Of a stretch of 7,576 nt of DNA, positions 5,276-7,576 are shown piece after piece. A program made the position numbers and the translations under genes. The notes beneath the pieces were generated by a model, which was not told the origin of the DNA, searched no databases, and saw only the letters and a program-made list of their open reading frames with translations. The DNA comes from Bacteroidota bacterium (GTDB taxonomy: Bacteria; Bacteroidota; Bacteroidia; 2-12-FULL-35-15): contig JAHEYA010000106.1 of the NCBI GenBank assembly GCA_023251855.1, positions 1 through 7,576 on the forward strand. Reading direction: 5' to 3'. Numbering within the stretch: the first letter of the stretch is position 1; every line of letters starts with the position of its first letter.

Positions 5276-6223
5276 CCTTGTTAAAACTTTCTTCACCGCA
5301 TCCACAATATTTATTGCATCTAATCCATATTTAGTCATCAACTGATCAGGAGTGCCACTTTCGCCAAAACTATCGTGAACAGCAACCATTTCAATAGGTG
5401 TAGGTAATTCTCTCGAGAGCAATTGAGCAATACTATCACCCAAACCACCATTCATTTGATGTTCTTCAGCAGTAACCACACAGCGAGTTTTTTTTGCAGA
5501 TGCAATCACGGAAGCATTATCCAAAGGTTTAATGGTATGAATATTTATTATTTCGGCATTGATGCCTTGTGCCGCTAATTGTTCTCCTGCTTCAATGGCT
5601 TTCCAAACCAAATGGCCGGTTGCAAAAATGGTTACATCAGTTCCTTCATTCAGCATAATTGCTTTACCAATTTCAAATTTTTGATCTGCAGGTGTAAAGT
5701 TAGGAACCGTTGGTCTGCCAAAGCGTAGGTAAACCGGACCTTTATGTTCTGCAATGGCAATAGTAGCTGCTTTGGTTTGATTATAATCACAGGGATTGAT
5801 TACAACCATACCCGGCAACATTTTCATCAATCCAAGATCTTCTAATATCTGATGTGTTGCGCCATCTTCGCCAAGAGTTAAACCTGCGTGAGATGCACAT
5901 ATTTTTACATTCTTGCCTGAATAAGCGACCGATTGGCGGATTTGGTCATATACCCTTCCGGTAGAAAAATTAGCGAACGTTCCTGTAAAAGGAATTTTAC
6001 CGCCAATAGTTAGTCCGGCAGCAATACCTATCATGTTTGCTTCTGCGATACCAATTTGAAAAAATCGCTCGGGATGGTCTTTTGCAAACGCATCCATTTT
6101 TAAGGAGCCGGTTAAATCGGCACATAAAGCAACTACATCAGGATTTGTTTTTCCTAGTTCGGATAAACCTGCTCCAAAACCTGAACGGGTATCTTTTTTT
6201 TCTGTAAAAGTGTATTTTTTCAT
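5267..6223 (-). CDS. Transketolase, C-terminal subunit (split transketolase)
   Basis: C-terminal half of a thiamine-diphosphate transketolase, a cytoplasmic enzyme of the non-oxidative pentose phosphate pathway that moves two-carbon ketol units between sugar phosphates. At 318 aa it matches the stand-alone C-terminal subunit found where transketolase is encoded by two genes. It contains the pyrimidine-binding domain (about 1-165): ADLTGS at 35-40, the catalytic Glu61 in GIAEANMIGIAAGL, and SHAGLTLGEDGATHQ at 111-125. LRFGRP (167-172) follows, then a transketolase C-terminal domain (about 185-310) with TAEEHQMNGGLG at 251-262. The diphosphate-binding GDG...N motif belongs to the N-terminal subunit and is absent, so the protein needs a partner. 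That partner gene is usually next door but is not here; the gene upstream is a response regulator, 50 bp away. A 1-deoxyxylulose-5-phosphate synthase or dehydrogenase E1-beta subunit is less likely given length and motifs. Confidence 0.9.
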   Translation of the reverse strand: MKKYTFTEKKDTRSGFGAGLSELGKTNPDVVALCADLTGSLKMDAFAKDHPERFFQIGIAEANMIGIAAGLTIGGKIPFTGTFANFSTGRVYDQIRQSVAYSGKNVKICASHAGLTLGEDGATHQILEDLGLMKMLPGMVVINPCDYNQTKAATIAIAEHKGPVYLRFGRPTVPNFTPADQKFEIGKAIMLNEGTDVTIFATGHLVWKAIEAGEQLAAQGINAEIINIHTIKPLDNASVIASAKKTRCVVTAEEHQMNGGLGDSIAQLLSRELPTPIEMVAVHDSFGESGTPDQLMTKYGLDAINIVDAVKKVLTRKV

Positions 6224-6273
6224 ATGATATAGTATCCTAAATTCGTGTTAAATTCATTTTGTATTGTAATATA

Positions 6274-6681
6274 TTATTCACCTAGTTCTAACCGAATAAG
6301 GTTTCTTAATGTATCAGATTCAAGAGGTTTAGACAAATAACCCGAAATTGCAGAATAACTTTTCGATTTATTTATATCTTCCGGAGCACTGGATGAACTT
6401 AAAATATAAATTGCAATCTTTTTGTTAATCTGTGATTTGATCTTAATAAATTCATCTAAAAACTGCCATCCATCCATTACAGGCATATTGATATCTAACA
6501 AAACAATATCCGGAATATGCTCCTCTGCCGGCAACATTTTTTTAAAGGAAATTATTGCTTCTTCTCCATTATTATAAGCTAAAACAGTTATTTTATTATC
6601 GAATTTACTGATGATCGTATTTATAATGAAATGAACAATTATTTCGTCATCAATTATGCAGATAGTTTTATTTTTTTTCAT
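6274..6681 (-). CDS. Single-domain response regulator (CheY-like receiver)
   Basis: A 135-aa protein that is one receiver domain with no output domain. It is expected to be phosphorylated by a histidine kinase and to act by protein contact, as CheY or Spo0F do. The acidic pocket is Asp11-Asp12 in CIIDDE, the phospho-acceptor is Asp63 in VLLDINMPVMDGWQFL, the switch Ser is near 95-96 in YILSSSS, and the conserved Lys is Lys118 in YLSKPL. All receiver residues are present, so it should be active. The ATG at 6679-6681 lies 11 bases after the stop of the vWA-domain gene, suggesting co-transcription. No cognate kinase gene is visible, so its pathway is unknown. Confidence 0.92.
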   Translation of the reverse strand: MKKNKTICIIDDEIIVHFIINTIISKFDNKITVLAYNNGEEAIISFKKMLPAEEHIPDIVLLDINMPVMDGWQFLDEFIKIKSQINKKIAIYILSSSSAPEDINKSKSYSAISGYLSKPLESDTLRNLIRLELGE

Positions 6682-6692
6682 GAAAAAGTACG

Positions 6693-7576
6693 TTAATATA
6701 ATCTCACAGCGGTAGATGTTCCTGATTCAATTTTAAATGCTCTTTCAATCGTATAAATAGCCTCTCTTGCATTTCTTGGCCGGAATTCAACCCGATATCT
6801 GCCGGGTTGCAAAATTATAGTTTCATTTGTTAAATTGCCATTTAAGTTACAAACCCAAACCATTTTATTTTTTTCCTCAACAAATAAACTTCCAGGACCC
6901 TCACTTGGTTTTGAAATACTCACACTTCCTGATTGTGGAATTTCAATAAATGTAGTTTTGCTTTGAGCAATATCTACTTTGTTCAATTTGATCCGCGGAA
7001 GCGTTAATATTTCCAGATCATACTTACCAACAATGAATTTTTCTGTTGTGTTAAAGTTCTGAACATGAAGTGTTTGCATATCTTCATTTCTACGAATGAT
7101 ACAACTAATATTTTTGATATAATCCGGATTGCCTGACATCTTTAAAGTAAGATAACCCTGAGGTGCATCAACTGCAATAATATTATGTTTACCGGGAATT
7201 ATTTCTATTCCGGATTTTTCAACCGGAGGGATCGTATGAACAACCATTTTATAGGTACCGATCGGATCAATAACCAAAGTATCCGGCAAACCTTTATTGT
7301 TTAGGGTATGTAAATAGTTGTAACGGATAATACCGGCTTGTTCATCATAGAAGGTCATATCCACATCGGTTTCAGTTGGCCTGCCGATCTGATCCAACAA
7401 ATTCACCTGAACTGAAGTGTTGTTCAAAGCCTGTGAAATAACTATGTTCAATATATTTTTAAAAGTTGTTTCGCTGGATGCATCATAAAATTTACCAATA
7501 CAGCCAAATGAATTGATATAACTCTGGTCAAGCCCGATGCCTATAACAAACGGTTTTAAAACAATACCTTTCTTTT
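6693..7576 (-). CDS. von Willebrand factor A-domain protein, C-terminal part (5' end outside window)
   Basis: The frame is open to the right edge, giving 293 visible residues. An internal TTG at 7451 is not the start, because the reading frame continues upstream without a stop and the extra 41 residues look like the end of a vWA domain (KPFVIGIGLD, then FGCIGKFYDASS and FKNILNIVISQALN). The rest is a series of beta-rich segments with Gly/Pro turns (IGTYKMVVHTIPP, PGKHNIIAVDAPQGYL, VGKYDLEILTLP, PGRYRVEFRPR), resembling repeated carboxypeptidase-regulatory or PEGA-like sandwich folds. That pattern suggests an extracytoplasmic protein, but the signal peptide and the MIDAS metal-site motif would be in the missing N-terminal part. 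Function unknown. It lies directly upstream of the response regulator in the same direction. Confidence 0.75.
   Translation of the reverse strand, partial: KKGIVLKPFVIGIGLDQSYINSFGCIGKFYDASSETTFKNILNIVISQALNNTSVQVNLLDQIGRPTETDVDMTFYDEQAGIIRYNYLHTLNNKGLPDTLVIDPIGTYKMVVHTIPPVEKSGIEIIPGKHNIIAVDAPQGYLTLKMSGNPDYIKNISCIIRRNEDMQTLHVQNFNTTEKFIVGKYDLEILTLPRIKLNKVDIAQSKTTFIEIPQSGSVSISKPSEGPGSLFVEEKNKMVWVCNLNGNLTNETIILQPGRYRVEFRPRNAREAIYTIERAFKIESGTSTAVRLY

Noticed and set aside
6693..7451. vWA-family gene starting at the TTG at 7451
   Set aside because: The frame is open upstream to the window edge and encodes recognizable vWA-domain sequence there, so the gene is partial rather than starting here.

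Overview
The window looks like a chromosomal segment from a Bacteroidota bacterium (Sphingobacteria/Chitinophagia-like or a related lineage; genus not determinable). The evidence is the low GC, A-rich gene leaders without clear Shine-Dalgarno sites, Bacteroidota-type -7 promoter elements (TAnnTTTG) before ribBA, the trmH-family gene and the transposase, a TamL-like Omp85 lipoprotein, and a transketolase made as a separate C-terminal subunit.

Layout from left to right: (1) The 5' part of ribBA (riboflavin synthesis) on the minus strand runs off the left edge. (2) A TrmH/SpoU-family RNA 2'-O-methyltransferase is also on the minus strand. (3) A 276-bp divergent intergenic region is largely filled by a degenerate octanucleotide tandem array of 16 units, followed by a second small octamer array. 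(4) A TamL/BamA-like outer-membrane lipoprotein gene is on the plus strand. It has no ATG near its 5' end, and a heptamer repeat forms part of its signal-peptide coding. (5) An island of about 850 bp lies between convergent genes. It holds an IS200/IS605-like REP-associated tyrosine transposase (RAYT) gene with a one-base frameshift, flanked by three copies of an ~80-bp two-hairpin element (one inverted upstream, two in tandem downstream). (6) On the minus strand, apparently in the order vWA-domain protein -> single-domain response regulator -> transketolase C-terminal subunit, lies a possible operon whose first gene runs off the right edge.

The most interesting parts are the RAYT with its structured repeats and the simple-repeat tracts. 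The hairpin in the upstream repeat copy lies inside the spacer of the transposase's own predicted promoter, and its stem differs from the downstream copies by a compensatory base-pair change. The two downstream copies are a ~117-bp tandem duplication that begins at the end of the transposase gene. Separately, degenerate 7-8 bp tandem tracts occur in most intergenic gaps, and at three gene 3' ends (trmH, tamL, tktC) they begin at the stop codon.

ribBA, the methyltransferase, tamL and transketolase are housekeeping genes with no evident joint pathway. The RAYT island appears to be a later insertion between the convergent 3' ends of tamL and the transketolase gene.
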